From positions 744,001-808,000 of the forward strand of contig NZ_CP119145.1 of NCBI RefSeq assembly GCF_029167625.1: a stretch of 64,000 bases of DNA, written 5' to 3'. This DNA is from Streptomyces sp. AM 4-1-1. Lineage in GTDB: Bacteria > Actinomycetota > Actinomycetes > Streptomycetales > Streptomycetaceae. The translations under genes and the position numbers were made by a program. The notes under the pieces are model-generated. The model was not told the DNA's origin and ran no database searches. It worked only from the letters and a program-made list of their open reading frames with translations. Below, piece after piece: positions 34,045-43,970 of the stretch (within the stretch, counting starts at the first letter, position 1; every line of letters begins with the position of its first letter).

Positions 34045-34893
34045 TCAGAGACGGCAGGCGTGGATGGCCGTGGTCAGGATGGCGCGGGCGCCGAGGGCGT
34101 ACAGGTCGTCCATGATCCGCTGGGCCTCCTTGGCCGCGACCATGGAGCGGACGGCGACCCAGCCCTCGTGGTGCAGGGGGGAGATGGTGGGCGACTCCAG
34201 GCCCGGGGTGAGGGCCACGGCGCGCTCCAGGTGCTCGACCCGGCAGTCGTAGTCCATCATCACGTAGCTGCGGGCGACGAGGACGCCCTGGAGGCGGCGG
34301 AGGAACTGCTGCACCTTGGGCTCGTCGGCCGGGGCGCCGACCCGCCGGATGACCACGGCCTCGGACTTCATGATGGGTTCGCCGATGACTTCGAGTCCGG
34401 CGTTGCGCAGGCTGGTGCCGGTCTCGACGACGTCGGCGATCACCTGGGCCACGCCGAGTTCGATGGCGGTCTCGACCGCGCCGTCGAGGTGGACGACCGA
34501 CGCGTTGATCCCGGAGTCGGCGAGGTGCCGGGCGACGATGCCCTCGTAGGAGGTGGCGATGGTCATGCCCTCGAAGTCCTGCGGGCCGTCGGCCGTGCCG
34601 GGCTTGGTGGCGTAACGGAAGGTCGAGGGCGCGAAGCCGAGCTGAAGGATCTCCTCGGCCTCGGCGCCGGAGTCGAGGAGCAGGTCACGGCCGGTGATGC
34701 CGATGTCGAGCCGGCCCGAGCTGACGTAGATGGCGATGTCGCGCGGGCGCAGATAGAAGAACTCGACCTGGTTCTCGGGGTCGATGAGGACGAGTTCCTT
34801 CGACTCCTTCCGCTGCTGGTAGCCCGCTTCATGGAGCATCGCCATCGCAGGTCCGGACAGTGAACCCTTGTTGGGGACGGCGATGCGCAGCAT
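34045..34893 (-). CDS. hisG: ATP phosphoribosyltransferase (HisG, long form)
   Basis: The 282-residue enzyme catalyses the first histidine step, ATP + PRPP to phosphoribosyl-ATP. MLRIAVPNKGSLSGPAM opens the type 1 periplasmic-binding-like fold. GITGRDLLLDSG and IATSYEGIVARHLAD and the PRPP loop AQVIADVVETGTSLRNAGL (about 150-168) are evident. A C-terminal ACT-like regulatory domain (about 205-282, ending ILTTAIHACRL) makes it the long, histidine-inhibited form that needs no HisZ. It is preceded 111 bases upstream by hisE. Confidence 0.96.
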   Translation of the reverse strand: MLRIAVPNKGSLSGPAMAMLHEAGYQQRKESKELVLIDPENQVEFFYLRPRDIAIYVSSGRLDIGITGRDLLLDSGAEAEEILQLGFAPSTFRYATKPGTADGPQDFEGMTIATSYEGIVARHLADSGINASVVHLDGAVETAIELGVAQVIADVVETGTSLRNAGLEVIGEPIMKSEAVVIRRVGAPADEPKVQQFLRRLQGVLVARSYVMMDYDCRVEHLERAVALTPGLESPTISPLHHEGWVAVRSMVAAKEAQRIMDDLYALGARAILTTAIHACRL

Positions 34894-35004
34894 GAGGTCG
34901 GACTTCCTTCGTGCGGAGGCGGGGAGAGGCGGTGCGGAGCGTTCTTCCGTGGCCGTGCGGCGGGCTGGGCGCTGTGGCCCGGTGCCGCTCAGGGACGGGC
35001 GCGC

Positions 35005-35277
35005 TCAGAGATGGGCGTAGACGTCGTCGAGGGAGATCCCGCGGGCGACCATCATCACCTGGACGTGGTACAGGAGCTGCGAGATCTCCTCGGCGGCGGC
35101 TTCCTTGCCCTCGTACTCGGCGGCCATCCAGACCTCGGCGGCCTCCTCGACGACCTTCTTGCCGATCGCGTGCACACCCTTGCCCACCAGTTCGGCGGTG
35201 CGGGAGGTGGAGGGGTCGCCGTCGGCGGCCTTGAGCTGGAGCTCGGCGAAGAGCTCTTCGAAGGTTTTGTTCGCCAT
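35005..35277 (-). CDS. hisE: Phosphoribosyl-ATP diphosphatase (HisE)
   Basis: A 90-residue enzyme of the MazG-like all-alpha NTP pyrophosphatase fold, which hydrolyses phosphoribosyl-ATP to phosphoribosyl-AMP, the second histidine step. [37 protein letters not shown] holds the conserved metal-binding acidic residues (split here over about 39-75). It is separate from hisI, as usual in actinobacteria, and is followed by hisG. Confidence 0.95.
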   Translation of the reverse strand: MANKTFEELFAELQLKAADGDPSTSRTAELVGKGVHAIGKKVVEEAAEVWMAAEYEGKEAAAEEISQLLYHVQVMMVARGISLDDVYAHL

Positions 35278-35312
35278 GATGGTCCTTAGAGTACGGGGTC
35301 CCGCGCCCTGGA

Positions 35313-35798
35313 TCAGCGCCAGGGTTCGCTGATCGTGCGCAGCGTGGCGGCGGTGGCGACGGCCGCGGTGACCGCTTCGTGCCCCTTGTCCTCGTTGGAC
35401 CCCTCAAGGCCGGCCCGGTCGAGCGCCTGCTCCTCGTCGTCACAGGTCAGTACGCCGAAACCGACGGGCACCCCGGTGTCGACGGTGACCTGGGTGAGGC
35501 CGTTGGCCACGCCTTGGCACACGTAGTCGAAGTGGGGGGTGCCGCCGCGGATCACCACGCCGAGCGCGACGATCGCGTCGTATCCTCGTCCGGCCAACGC
35601 CTTGGCCACGACCGGGAGTTCGAAGCTGCCCGGGACCCGCAGGAGGGTCGGCTCGTCGATGCCCAGCTCGTGCAGGGCGCGCAGGGCGCCGTCGACGAGT
35701 CCGTCCATCACCTTCTCGTGCCACTGCGCGGCGATCACCGCCACGCGCAGGTCACCGCAGTTGCGTACGGACAGTTCGGGTGCGCCCTTGCCGCTCAT
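35313..35798 (-). CDS. ribH: 6,7-dimethyl-8-ribityllumazine synthase (RibH)
   Basis: The 161-residue lumazine synthase condenses the RibA/RibD pyrimidine product with 3,4-dihydroxybutanone 4-phosphate. Motifs are [16 protein letters not shown] (about 23), [14 protein letters not shown] (about 55), [13 protein letters not shown] (about 82) and [18 protein letters not shown] (about 113). Such proteins assemble as 60-mers or pentamers. It lies 39 bases after ribBA and 35 before hisE in the riboswitch-controlled operon. Confidence 0.96.
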   Translation of the reverse strand: MSGKGAPELSVRNCGDLRVAVIAAQWHEKVMDGLVDGALRALHELGIDEPTLLRVPGSFELPVVAKALAGRGYDAIVALGVVIRGGTPHFDYVCQGVANGLTQVTVDTGVPVGFGVLTCDDEEQALDRAGLEGSNEDKGHEAVTAAVATAATLRTISEPWR

Positions 35799-35837
35799 CG
35801 TTCTCCTACCGCTCGTCGCCGGTCGTGTGCCGGGGGT

Positions 35838-37121
35838 TCATTGGTTGCCACAGGTCGACGCCGCGGCGGCGTCGAGCCAGGGCAGGTCGTGGCCCATGCG
35901 GTCCCGCTTGGTGCGCAGGTACCGCAGATTGTGCTCACCGGCCTGGACGGGCATGGGTTCCCGGCCGGTGATCCCGAGACCGTGCCCCACCAGGGCGGCT
36001 GTCTTGTCGGGGTTGTTGGTCATCAGCCGTACGGTGCGCACGCCGAGGTCCTGGAGGATACGGGCGCCGGCCGCGTAGTCCCGGGCGTCGGCGGGCAGGC
36101 CGAGTTCCAGGTTGGCGTCGAGGGTGTCGGAGCCGCGCTCCTGGAGTTCGTACGCGCGGAGCTTGGAGAGCAGTCCGATGCCGCGTCCCTCGTGGCCGCG
36201 CAGATAGACGACGACGCCCCGGCCCTCCTCGGTGATGCGGGCCATGGAGGCGTGCAGTTGGGGGCCGCAGTCGCAGCGCTGCGACTGGAAGATGTCGCCG
36301 GTCAGGCACTCCGAGTGGACCCGGACGAGGACGTCGTCGCCGTCCCCGAGGTCGCCGTGGACGAGGGCGACGTGTTCGACGCCGTCGACGAGGGAGCGGT
36401 AGCCGTACGCGGTGAACTCGCCGAAGGCGGTCGGCAGCCGGACCTCGGCCTCGCGCCGGACGGTCGGTTCGCTGCCGCGGCGGTAGGCGATCAGGTCCTC
36501 GATGGAGATGATCGTGAGGCCGTGCTTGCGGGCGAACGGGATCAGTTCGGGCAGCCGCAGCATCGCACCGTCCTCGCCCGCGATCTCCACGATGGCCCCG
36601 GCGGGCCGCAGCCCGGCGAGCCGGGCGAGGTCGACGGCGGCCTCGGTGTGGCCGTTGCGGGTGAGGACGCCCCCCTCCCTGGCGCGGAGCGGGAAGACGT
36701 GACCGGGGCGTACGAAGTCGCCGGGGCCGGTCCGGCCGCCGGCCAGCAGCCGGAGTGTGGTGGCCCGGTCGGCGGCGGAGATGCCGGTGGTCACCCCGTG
36801 CCGGGCGGCGGCGTCGACGGAGACGGTGAAGGCGGTACGCATCGATTCGGCGTTGCGGTCGACCATCTGGGGCAGTTCGAGCCGTTCCAGCTCGTCGTGC
36901 TCCATGGGGGCGCAGATGAGGCCCCGGCACTCGCTCATCATGAAGGCGACGATCTCGGGGGTGGCCTTCTCCGCGGCGATGACGAGGTCGCCCTCGTTCT
37001 CCCGGTCCTCGTCGTCGACGACCACGACGGGGCGGCCGGCGGCGATGTCACGGATCGCCTGCTCGACGGGGTCGAGTGCGAAGGTCTCGACGGGGCAGGG
37101 GTCGTGGGCGGAAGGGGTCAT
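35838..37121 (-). CDS. ribBA: Bifunctional DHBP synthase / GTP cyclohydrolase II (RibBA)
   Basis: A 427-residue fusion. Residues about 15-215 form 3,4-dihydroxy-2-butanone-4-phosphate synthase ([48 protein letters not shown] split over 132-160). Residues about 220-410 form GTP cyclohydrolase II, with zinc Cys in [18 protein letters not shown] and the nucleophilic Arg/Tyr region [10 protein letters not shown]. It provides both branches leading to lumazine. The ATG overlaps the ribM stop by four bases. Confidence 0.96.
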   Translation of the reverse strand: MTPSAHDPCPVETFALDPVEQAIRDIAAGRPVVVVDDEDRENEGDLVIAAEKATPEIVAFMMSECRGLICAPMEHDELERLELPQMVDRNAESMRTAFTVSVDAAARHGVTTGISAADRATTLRLLAGGRTGPGDFVRPGHVFPLRAREGGVLTRNGHTEAAVDLARLAGLRPAGAIVEIAGEDGAMLRLPELIPFARKHGLTIISIEDLIAYRRGSEPTVRREAEVRLPTAFGEFTAYGYRSLVDGVEHVALVHGDLGDGDDVLVRVHSECLTGDIFQSQRCDCGPQLHASMARITEEGRGVVVYLRGHEGRGIGLLSKLRAYELQERGSDTLDANLELGLPADARDYAAGARILQDLGVRTVRLMTNNPDKTAALVGHGLGITGREPMPVQAGEHNLRYLRTKRDRMGHDLPWLDAAAASTCGNQ

Positions 37122-37762
37122 GCCGTAGCTCCTTCGAGAGCGGGTGTCCGCGAGCGCAGCCACCAGTCACGCATGCCCCACAGGACGAGGGCTCCGTAGA
37201 CGACGTAGATGAGGCCGGAGAACGCGAGGCCGCTGTGGAAGTTGAGCGGTACGCCGACCAGGTCGACGAGCAGCCAGGCGAACCAGAACTCGACCATGCC
37301 GCGCGCCTGGGCGAGCATCGCCACCAGCGTCCCGGCGAAGATGTACGCGTCCGCCCACGGGCTCCACGACAGCGAGGGGAACGCGGTGAAGAGGCCGCCG
37401 ACCGCCAGGGTGCCGAGCGCGGCGCCGCCCAGCAGGAGGCCGCGCTCGCGCCAGGTGGCGAAGCGGACGGCGATGGAGCCGTCCTGGGCCCGCCGCCTGC
37501 CGCGGGTCCACTGCTGCCAGCCCCACACGGCCACGGCGACGACGACGAGCTGCTTGCCGACGCTGCCCGCCTGCTGGACGGAGACGTTGGCCGCGATCAG
37601 GACGAGGCCGGACAGCAGTTGGGCGGGCCAGGTCCAGATGGAACGGAGCCAGCCCAGGGCCAGCGCGAACAGGCCGACGGTGTTGCCGATCATGTCCGAC
37701 CAGATGATGTGCTGCCCGAGGAGGGAGAACGCCTCGGAGTTCAGCCAGTCGACGGGGCTCAC
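37118..37762 (-). CDS. ribM: PnuC-family transporter, probably riboflavin permease RibM
   Basis: A 214-residue membrane protein with about seven segments and the PnuC-family WxxWxxG-like motifs ([28 protein letters not shown]). Family members carry nicotinamide riboside or other vitamins. Its place inside an FMN-riboswitch rib operon, overlapping both ribE and ribBA by four bases, points to the riboflavin transporter RibM described in Streptomyces and Corynebacterium. It would let the cell import riboflavin by facilitated diffusion. The GTG start is fixed by the overlap. Confidence 0.85.
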   Translation of the reverse strand: MSPVDWLNSEAFSLLGQHIIWSDMIGNTVGLFALALGWLRSIWTWPAQLLSGLVLIAANVSVQQAGSVGKQLVVVAVAVWGWQQWTRGRRRAQDGSIAVRFATWRERGLLLGGAALGTLAVGGLFTAFPSLSWSPWADAYIFAGTLVAMLAQARGMVEFWFAWLLVDLVGVPLNFHSGLAFSGLIYVVYGALVLWGMRDWWLRSRTPALEGATA

Positions 37763-38397
37763 CTGCCCGGCTCCTCGTGTTCCGGCGCCGACCCGTCCCG
37801 CGCCGCCGACCGGTCGCCGAGCAGCCGTTCGACGTACTTCGCGATGACGTCGACCTCCAGGTTGACCGGATCACCGGGCCCCTTGGCGCCGAGCGTGGTC
37901 AGGGCGAGGGTGGTGGGGATGAGGCTGACGGTGAAGTGGTCGGGCCCTGCGTCGACCACGGTCAGGCTCACTCCGTCGACGGTGATGGAGCCCTTCTCGA
38001 CCACGTAACGGGTGAGGTTCGCGGGCAGTGAGACCCTCACGATCTCCCAGTGCTCGGAGACCTTCCGCTCAAGGATGTGCCCCGTGCCGTCGACGTGTCC
38101 CTGGACGATGTGTCCGCCGAGCCTGCCGCCGACCGCCATGGGCCGTTCCAGGTTGACCGGGGAGCCGGGCGCCAGCGCGCCGAGGCTCGACCGGTTCAGG
38201 GTCTCCGCCATCACGTCGGCGGTGAACTCGTGCTCGGCGACGTCGACGACGGTGAGGCAGACGCCGTTGACGGCGATGGAGTCGCCGTGTTTCGCGCCTT
38301 CGGTGACGACGGGACCGCGGAGGCGGAACCGGGAGGCGTCACCGAGTTCCTCGACTGCGGTGACCTGGCCCAGCTCTTCGACAATTCCGGTGAACAC
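37759..38397 (-). CDS. ribE: Riboflavin synthase alpha subunit
   Basis: The 212-residue protein has the tandem lumazine-binding barrels: MFTGIVEELGQVT at the first (residue 1) and GGRLGGHIVQGHVDGTGHI beginning the second (about 95). GDSIAVNGVCLTV and GSITVDGVSLTV are the repeated substrate loops. It dismutates two lumazines to riboflavin. It starts with GTG directly after ribD (TGAGTG junction). Confidence 0.96.
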   Translation of the reverse strand: MFTGIVEELGQVTAVEELGDASRFRLRGPVVTEGAKHGDSIAVNGVCLTVVDVAEHEFTADVMAETLNRSSLGALAPGSPVNLERPMAVGGRLGGHIVQGHVDGTGHILERKVSEHWEIVRVSLPANLTRYVVEKGSITVDGVSLTVVDAGPDHFTVSLIPTTLALTTLGAKGPGDPVNLEVDVIAKYVERLLGDRSAARDGSAPEHEEPGR

Positions 38398-39492
38398 TCA
38401 GTTCCCCTTCCGGGCAGGGACGGCGGTGACGCGCAGATCGGGGCCGATACGGACGGTCTCGGTCACATCGAGGCGCAACGCCTGGGAGATGGTGGAGATT
38501 CCGGCGTCGGCGAGGGCGGCGGGGCCCGCGCCGAGCAGTGCGGGGGCGAGATAGCCGACGACCTTGTCGACCGTTCCCGCGGCGACGAAGGCGCCGGCCA
38601 GGGTCGGGCCGCCTTCGAGAAGTACGGAGCGGACGCCGCGTCCGTGGAGCGCGGCGAGCAGCGCGTGGAGGTCCAGGCCGGGGCCGGTGGCCGCGCGGGG
38701 CAGCCGCAGGACGGCCTCGACGGGCAGCCGCGCGGTGTCGGCGTCAGGGGCGACCGCGATCAGGGTCGGTGCGGTGTCGTCGAGGACGCGGGCACCGGGC
38801 CGTACCGCGGTGGCGTCGGTGTCGACGACCACCCGCAGCGGCTGCACGGCGCCCTCGACGCCCCGCGCGCCGAGCTGCGGGTCGTCGGCGCGGGCGGTGC
38901 CTGAGCCGATCACGACGGCGTCGGCCTCGGCGCGCAGCCGGTGGACGTCGGCGCGGGACTCGGGCGAGGTGATCCAGCGGCTGGTGGCGTCGGCGGCGGC
39001 GATCCGGCCGTCCAGCGTGGCGGCGTACTTCCACAGGACGTACGGACGGCCCTCGCGCACCGAGGTGAGCCAGGCGGCGTTGCCCGCCTCGGCCTCGTCG
39101 GCGAGGAGGCCCGGTTCGGCGGCGATCCCGGCGGCGCGCAGGGTCGCGCCGCCGCCGGCGGCCTGCGGGGTCGGGTCGGCGACCGCGTACACCACCCGGG
39201 CGACGCCGGCCTCGATCAGCGCCTGGGCGCAGGGGCCGGTGCGGCCGGTGTGGTCGCAGGGTTCGAGGGTGACGTAGGCGGTACCGCCACGGGCCCGTCC
39301 GCCCGCCTCGCGCAGGGCGTGGATCTCCGCGTGCGGGGAGCCCGCGCGCAGATGGAAGCCTTCACCGGCCGGCCGGCCCGAGGCGTCGAGGATCACGCAC
39401 CCGACGACCGGGTTGGGACTGGTGGAGCCGAGCCCGCGGGCGGCGAGCGTGATCGCTCGGCGCATGGCGGTGATGTCGGCCGCAGTGGCCAC
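38398..39492 (-). CDS. ribD: Bifunctional pyrimidine deaminase/reductase RibD
   Basis: The 364-residue protein joins a zinc deaminase domain (HAEIHALREAG, LEPCDHTGRTGPCAQAL, residues about 49-92) to an NADPH-dependent reductase domain (about 145-360; KYAATLDGRIA, WITSPESRADVH, LLEGGPTLAGAFV). It performs the deamination and side-chain reduction after GTP cyclohydrolase II. GTG start at 39492 with AGGAGGA just upstream; the FMN riboswitch occupies the leader, so expression is expected to fall when FMN is plentiful. Confidence 0.95.
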   Translation of the reverse strand: MATAADITAMRRAITLAARGLGSTSPNPVVGCVILDASGRPAGEGFHLRAGSPHAEIHALREAGGRARGGTAYVTLEPCDHTGRTGPCAQALIEAGVARVVYAVADPTPQAAGGGATLRAAGIAAEPGLLADEAEAGNAAWLTSVREGRPYVLWKYAATLDGRIAAADATSRWITSPESRADVHRLRAEADAVVIGSGTARADDPQLGARGVEGAVQPLRVVVDTDATAVRPGARVLDDTAPTLIAVAPDADTARLPVEAVLRLPRAATGPGLDLHALLAALHGRGVRSVLLEGGPTLAGAFVAAGTVDKVVGYLAPALLGAGPAALADAGISTISQALRLDVTETVRIGPDLRVTAVPARKGN

Positions 39493-39645
39493 CGGGTCCT
39501 CCTGCCTCTTCGGGCACGGACTCCGGGGCCTGTCGATGACGACAGATGAAGCGGTACGCACAGGGGAACGCCGGGACCGGGGCAACGGACGGCTCGGTGG
39601 CCCGAGAACCGTTCGCCCACGGCGGCGTACCCATGACGGCCCGCC

Positions 39646-39772
39646 GCGCACTGCCTCCCATCCGGACTTTAACCGTCGGTCCAGGAATCTCACCTGGTCA
39701 ACCGGCCGCTGGATGCGGACGGGTCGCGGACTGTAACCGCCGGTTCGGAATTGCACCGACCCCGGAGTGCGC
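39646..39772 (-). promoter_or_regulatory. FMN riboswitch (RFN element)
   Basis: Read on the minus strand, 39772 to 39646 shows the conserved RFN order: a P1 stem (39766-39772 with 39646-39652), GGGGTCGGTGCAATTCC, ACCGGCGGT, CAGTCCGCGACC, then later AGGTGAGATTCCTGG, CCGACGGT, AAGTCCGGATGGGAGG. It is 154 bases upstream of the ribD start. In actinobacteria these elements usually control translation by hiding the ribosome binding site; no strong terminator is seen between it and ribD, which agrees. Confidence 0.95.
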
Positions 39773-39898
39773 TGCTACTGGTACGCGACCAGTGTGCCAT
39801 GTCCGGCGTCGGCCATCCGAGTGAGGATTTGTGGGGTGGATCACAAATGGACCACTTCCCCCGTCGGAAAGTTCCCCAAAACGGAACAGTCGAGCCCG

Positions 39899-39936
39899 AT
39901 TGGTCCAGACCTATTGACGCACTGGTCTAGTCCTCT
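39899..39936 (+). promoter_or_regulatory. Chitinase promoter with two DasR-like sites
   Basis: ATTGGTCCAGACCTAT (39899-39914) overlaps the -35 box TTGACG (39914-39919), and ACTGGTCTAGTCCTCT follows at 39921-39936. Both resemble the dre consensus and the classical direct repeats known upstream of Streptomyces chitinase genes. The second copy and its -35 spacing are nearly identical to the element in front of the chitinase at 7403. Confidence 0.78.
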
Positions 39937-40056
39937 TAATCTCTGCGTCACCTCCGAGGAGCGGTCCTGCGGTGTGCGCACCACCCAGGACCCCGACACG
40001 ATCCGCCCTCCCCCGCCAGTGCCCTGAGGCCCGAACCTCCCCAGGAGGAATCCGCC

Positions 40057-42405
40057 GTGCTCTCCCCCACCCGCGCGAGACCCACGCTGCTCGCAGTCGG
40101 CGCCGCCGTCGCCGGTCTGCTGCTCAGCTCTCTCTCCGCAACCGTGTCACACGCCGCCGACCAGGAGTCCTGCCGCCCCGACGGGCTCTACGAGACCCCC
40201 GGCGTCTCCGTCCCGTACTGCTCCGTCTACGACTCCGACGGGCGCGAGAAGATGGGCGCCGACCACCAGCGGCGGGTCATCGGTTACTTCACCAACTGGC
40301 GGACCGGGAAGGACGGCAAGGACGCGTACCTCGCCTCCGACATCCCCTGGGACAAGGTCACCCACCTGAACTACGCGTTCGCGCACGTGGACGGCGCCAA
40401 CAAGCTCTCGGTCGGCACCGACGGCCCGGACAACGCGTCGACCGGGATGACCTGGCCGGGCGTCGCGGGCGCCGAGATGGACCCGAGCTTCCCCTACAAG
40501 GGGCACTTCAACCTGCTCAACAAGTTCAAGAAGCAGTACCCGAACGTCAAGACCATGGTGTCGGTGGGCGGTTGGGCCGAGACCGGCGGTTACTTCGACG
40601 ACAAGGGTGCCCGGGTCAACTCCGGCGGCTTCTACTCGATGGCGACCAACGCGGACGGTTCGGTCAACCAGGCCGGCATCAACACCTTCGCCGACTCGAC
40701 CGTCGACTTCATCAGGAAGTACGGCTTCAACGGCGTCGACATCGACTACGAGTACCCGACGACCATGAAGGACGCCGGGAACCCGCTGGACTGGACGCTT
40801 TCGAACGCCCGCAGGGGCGGCCTGGTCAAGGGCTACGCCGCGCTGATGAAGACGCTGCGCGAGAAGCTCGACCGCGCGTCAGCCAACGACGGCAAGCACT
40901 ACCTGCTGAGTGTCGCGGCGCCGTCCTCCGGCTATCTGCTGCGCGGCATGGAGACGTTCCAGATCCAGAAGTACCTGGACTACGTCAACATCATGTCGTA
41001 CGACCTGCACGGCGCCTGGAACGAGTACGTCGGCCCGAACGCGGCCCTGTACGACGACGGCAAGGATGCCGAACTCGCCCAGGCGAGCGTCTACTCGACG
41101 TCCCAGTACGGCGGCACCGGCTACCTCAACACCGACTGGGCGTACCACTACTTCCGCGGTTCGATGCCGTCCGGCCGGATCAACATCGGCCTGCCGTACT
41201 ACACCCGCGGCTTCAAGAACGTCCAGGGCGGCACGAACGGGCTCTGGGGCAAGGCCCCGGCGACCACCTGCCCGGCGGGCGCCGGTCTCACCAAGTGCGG
41301 CGACGGCGCCGTGGGCATCGACAACCTCTGGCACGACCTCGACACCAACGGCAAGGAATCGCCGGCCGGTTCGAACCCGATGTGGCACGCGAAGAACCTG
41401 GAGAAGGGGATCGTCGGCGACTACGTCACGCAGTACGGTTTCCCCGCCGGCACCAAGCTGGCCGGCACCTACGTCCGCAACTACAGCTCGACGCTGGTCG
41501 CGCCGTGGCTGTGGAACGCGGACAAGAAGGTGTTCCTCTCCACCGAGGACGAGCAGTCGGTGGCCGCCAAGGCGGACTACGTCGTCGACAAGGGCATCGG
41601 CGGCACGATGATCTGGGAGCTCGCCGGCGACTACGGCTGGAACGCCGCGAAGGGGCAGTACGAGCAGGGCTCCACGCTCACCTCCGCGATGTACGACAAG
41701 TTCAAGTCGGCCACCCCGTACGGCGCCAAGCGCTCCACGATCACCCTGCCGACCGAGGCCGTCGCCATCGACTACTCCTTCGACCAGTTCCCGCTGGGTG
41801 ACTCCAACTACCCGATCAGCCCCAAGCTGACGCTCACCAACAACACGAAGACGACCCTGCCGGGCGGTACGGAGTTCCAGTTCGACTACTCGACGTCGGC
41901 CCCGGCCAACGCCAAGGACCAGTCGGGCTTCGGGACGACGATCATCCGCAGCGACCACACGGCGGCCAACAACGTCGGCGGCCTCAAGGGTGACTACAAC
42001 CGCGTCTCGCTGAAGCTTCCGAGCTGGCAGACGCTGGCGCCCGGCGCCTCGGTGAAGCTGGACTTCGTCTACTACCTGCCGACGTCCACGCCGTCCAACT
42101 GGACCGTGACCTTCGGCGGCAGGACGTACGCCCTGGCGGGTGACCTGACCCGCGGTACGACCCTGGTCGAGCCGGGCACCGGTACGGGCCCGACCCCGGA
42201 CCCGGGCACGACACCCGACCCGAGCACTCCCCCCGGCGGTGGTGGCGCCTGCGCCGCCCCCGCGTGGAACGCGACCACCGAGTACGGCTCGGGCACGACC
42301 GTCAGCCACGGCTCCCACCAGTGGAAGTCCAAGTGGTGGACGAAGGGCGAGACGCCCGGCAGCACCGGTGAATGGGGTGTCTGGCAGGACCTCGGAGCCT
42401 GCTGA
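40057..42405 (+). CDS. Secreted modular GH18 chitinase
   Basis: A 782-residue enzyme. A Sec signal ([23 protein letters not shown]) covers about the first 33 residues. The GH18 barrel spans about 72-540 with a chitinase insertion domain; GVDIDYE at 226-232 ends in the catalytic E232, and [10 protein letters not shown] and [11 protein letters not shown] are later barrel motifs. A beta-sandwich cellulose/chitin-type module (about 565-700) is joined by a Gly/Pro/Thr linker to a C-terminal CBM5/12 chitin-binding domain ([27 protein letters not shown]). GTG start with AGGAGG eight bases ahead. Confidence 0.94.
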   Translation: MLSPTRARPTLLAVGAAVAGLLLSSLSATVSHAADQESCRPDGLYETPGVSVPYCSVYDSDGREKMGADHQRRVIGYFTNWRTGKDGKDAYLASDIPWDKVTHLNYAFAHVDGANKLSVGTDGPDNASTGMTWPGVAGAEMDPSFPYKGHFNLLNKFKKQYPNVKTMVSVGGWAETGGYFDDKGARVNSGGFYSMATNADGSVNQAGINTFADSTVDFIRKYGFNGVDIDYEYPTTMKDAGNPLDWTLSNARRGGLVKGYAALMKTLREKLDRASANDGKHYLLSVAAPSSGYLLRGMETFQIQKYLDYVNIMSYDLHGAWNEYVGPNAALYDDGKDAELAQASVYSTSQYGGTGYLNTDWAYHYFRGSMPSGRINIGLPYYTRGFKNVQGGTNGLWGKAPATTCPAGAGLTKCGDGAVGIDNLWHDLDTNGKESPAGSNPMWHAKNLEKGIVGDYVTQYGFPAGTKLAGTYVRNYSSTLVAPWLWNADKKVFLSTEDEQSVAAKADYVVDKGIGGTMIWELAGDYGWNAAKGQYEQGSTLTSAMYDKFKSATPYGAKRSTITLPTEAVAIDYSFDQFPLGDSNYPISPKLTLTNNTKTTLPGGTEFQFDYSTSAPANAKDQSGFGTTIIRSDHTAANNVGGLKGDYNRVSLKLPSWQTLAPGASVKLDFVYYLPTSTPSNWTVTFGGRTYALAGDLTRGTTLVEPGTGTGPTPDPGTTPDPSTPPGGGGACAAPAWNATTEYGSGTTVSHGSHQWKSKWWTKGETPGSTGEWGVWQDLGAC

Positions 42406-42409
42406 GCCC

Positions 42410-42456
42410 GGGGTCTCCCGTCCGGGCCGGGCACGGCCCCCCGGACGGGAGACCCC
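42410..42456 (+). terminator. Strong terminator after modular chitinase
   Basis: A perfect 17-bp stem (42410-42426 with 42440-42456) and 13-base loop begin five bases after the stop codon. Confidence 0.88.
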
Positions 42457-42548
42457 GCCAACTGCCCGGCGGTGACCGGAACGCCCCCGGTCACCGCCGG
42501 GCTTCACCGTGCCCGGTGCCGTTCTGCCGCGCCGCGCCCCCGCGGAGT

Positions 42549-42615
42549 CCCTTCTCGTACGACTCCCGGAATCCCTCCCCGTACGAACGCGCGGAACCCA
42601 TCCCCGTACGACGGC
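42549..42615. repeat. Three imperfect repeats of about 24 bp
   Basis: CGTACGA occurs at 42556, 42580 and 42605, each preceded by a CCC-rich segment and, in the first two, followed by CGGAA. The spacing is 24 and 25 bases. They lie in the gap between the chitinase terminator and the convergent ROK gene; no function can be assigned. Confidence 0.5.
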
Positions 42616-42646
42616 GGCGGTCCCGGCAGCCCGGCCCCCGCCTCCC

Positions 42647-43837
42647 TCAGCCGCCCGAGGTGAACAGCTCGTCCTGAGCGGCCTCGCGGGCCACCAGCAG
42701 CGCCCCGTGCAGCACCGCGGCGCCGCCGAGGTCCGCCGCCCTGACCTCCGTGCGCAGCGGTGACATCCGGGCCAGCCGTCGCGCCACCCGGTCGGCCAGA
42801 TCCGCGCCGCCCGCGTGCCCGATCTCCCCCGCGAGAAGCACACAGCCGGGGTCGAGCACCGCGGCCGCCGCGGCGGCGCCGACCGCCAGACGCTCGGCCA
42901 GCACGTCCAGGAAGACGTCCCCCTTCGCGCCCTCCGCGAGGGCCGCGCGGACGACGGAGGCGGCGGCCGGCTCGCTTTCCCCGCCGCTCGCGCCCGGTTC
43001 CGCCTCGATGCCGTGCTCGGCGGCCAGTTCGCAGACCGCCGCCGAGCCCGCCAGCGAGTGGAATCCGCCGTCGCAGTTGACCGCCGACGGCACCCCGCCC
43101 GTGCCCGGCACCGGCAGGAAGCCGATCTCGCCCGCACCGCCCGACGCCCCGCGGCGCAGCCTCCCGTCCAGCATGACGGCGGCGCCGACGCCCTGGCCGA
43201 GCCAGAGCAGCACGAAGGTGTCGCGGTCCTGAGCGGCGCCGATCCGGTGTTCGGCGACGGCCGCGAGATTGGTCTCGTTCTCGACCAGTACCCTCGCGGG
43301 CAGGCGTGTCTGGAGCACCCTGATCAGACTCCGGTGCCAGGCGGGCAGCCCCGTCGTGTCGCGCAGTTCCCCGGTGACCGGGTCGATCAGACCGGGAGCC
43401 CCGATGCCGACGCTGTGCAGCGGGGCGGCGCCCGCCTCACGCGCGGTGCGCTCCAGCAGCTCGGCCGCCCGTTCGGCGGCGGGCCCGGTGCCGCTGTCGC
43501 TGCCGATGGGCAGGGTCGCCTCGGCGAGGGTCCTGCCGAGCAGATCGGCGACGACGACGGCGACACTGTGCGTGCGCACGTCGAGTGCGGCGAGATGGGC
43601 CCGGTCGGCGACGATCCCGTACAGCCTGGCGTTGGGACCGCGGCGCTCGGCGCCCGCCTCACCGACCACGTGGATCAGACCGGCCCCTTGCAGACGCTCC
43701 ACGAGGTCCGCGACGGAGGGTCGCGACAGGCCGGTCAGGGACTTCAGCTGACCGGCCGTCAAGGGCCCTTCCCGTTGGAGCAGTCGGAGGGCCAGCCGGT
43801 CGTTGATGGCGCGGGCGGTGCTCGGTGATGCGGGCAT
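42647..43837 (-). CDS. ROK family transcriptional regulator
   Basis: A 396-residue ROK repressor type: N-terminal winged HTH (INDRLALRLLQREGPLTAGQLKSLTGLSRPSVADLVERL, described over residues 10-50) and an actin-like ATPase/sugar kinase fold (GIGAPGLIDPVTGEL, about 145; VLVENETNLAAVAEH; LWLGQGVGAAVMLDG). The usual ROK zinc motif CxCGxxGC is not present: the equivalent region reads VNCDGGFHSLAG. It may therefore be a regulator that has lost zinc and sugar-kinase activity. It is divergent from the MFS gene, with an operator-like repeat between them. Confidence 0.88.
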   Translation of the reverse strand: MPASPSTARAINDRLALRLLQREGPLTAGQLKSLTGLSRPSVADLVERLQGAGLIHVVGEAGAERRGPNARLYGIVADRAHLAALDVRTHSVAVVVADLLGRTLAEATLPIGSDSGTGPAAERAAELLERTAREAGAAPLHSVGIGAPGLIDPVTGELRDTTGLPAWHRSLIRVLQTRLPARVLVENETNLAAVAEHRIGAAQDRDTFVLLWLGQGVGAAVMLDGRLRRGASGGAGEIGFLPVPGTGGVPSAVNCDGGFHSLAGSAAVCELAAEHGIEAEPGASGGESEPAAASVVRAALAEGAKGDVFLDVLAERLAVGAAAAAAVLDPGCVLLAGEIGHAGGADLADRVARRLARMSPLRTEVRAADLGGAAVLHGALLVAREAAQDELFTSGG

Positions 43838-43870
43838 GCCCAGATCCTTCCAGATGACTGGACCACTATT

Positions 43871-43891
43871 TATCAGGCAGGGTTCCTGATA
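43871..43891. promoter_or_regulatory. Inverted repeat, candidate ROK operator
   Basis: TATCAGG (43871-43877) and CCTGATA (43885-43891) are perfect inverted copies seven bases apart, embedded in the only AT-rich part of the ROK/MFS divergent region. CCAGatgaCTGG at about 43850 is a second small dyad. Confidence 0.55.
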
Positions 43892-43970
43892 GTTTACGGC
43901 CTCGTTGCGGACACGAGCGTCGCCGGGGCAGGCCGACGGCGGGGACATCCCCATGGGAGGGCACGGCGGC

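Noticed and set aside
42549-42615. CGTACGA repeats as an iteron or attachment site
   Set aside because: Only three imperfect copies, no integrase, tRNA or replication gene nearby. No tRNA gene, insertion sequence or integrase was recognised in the window.
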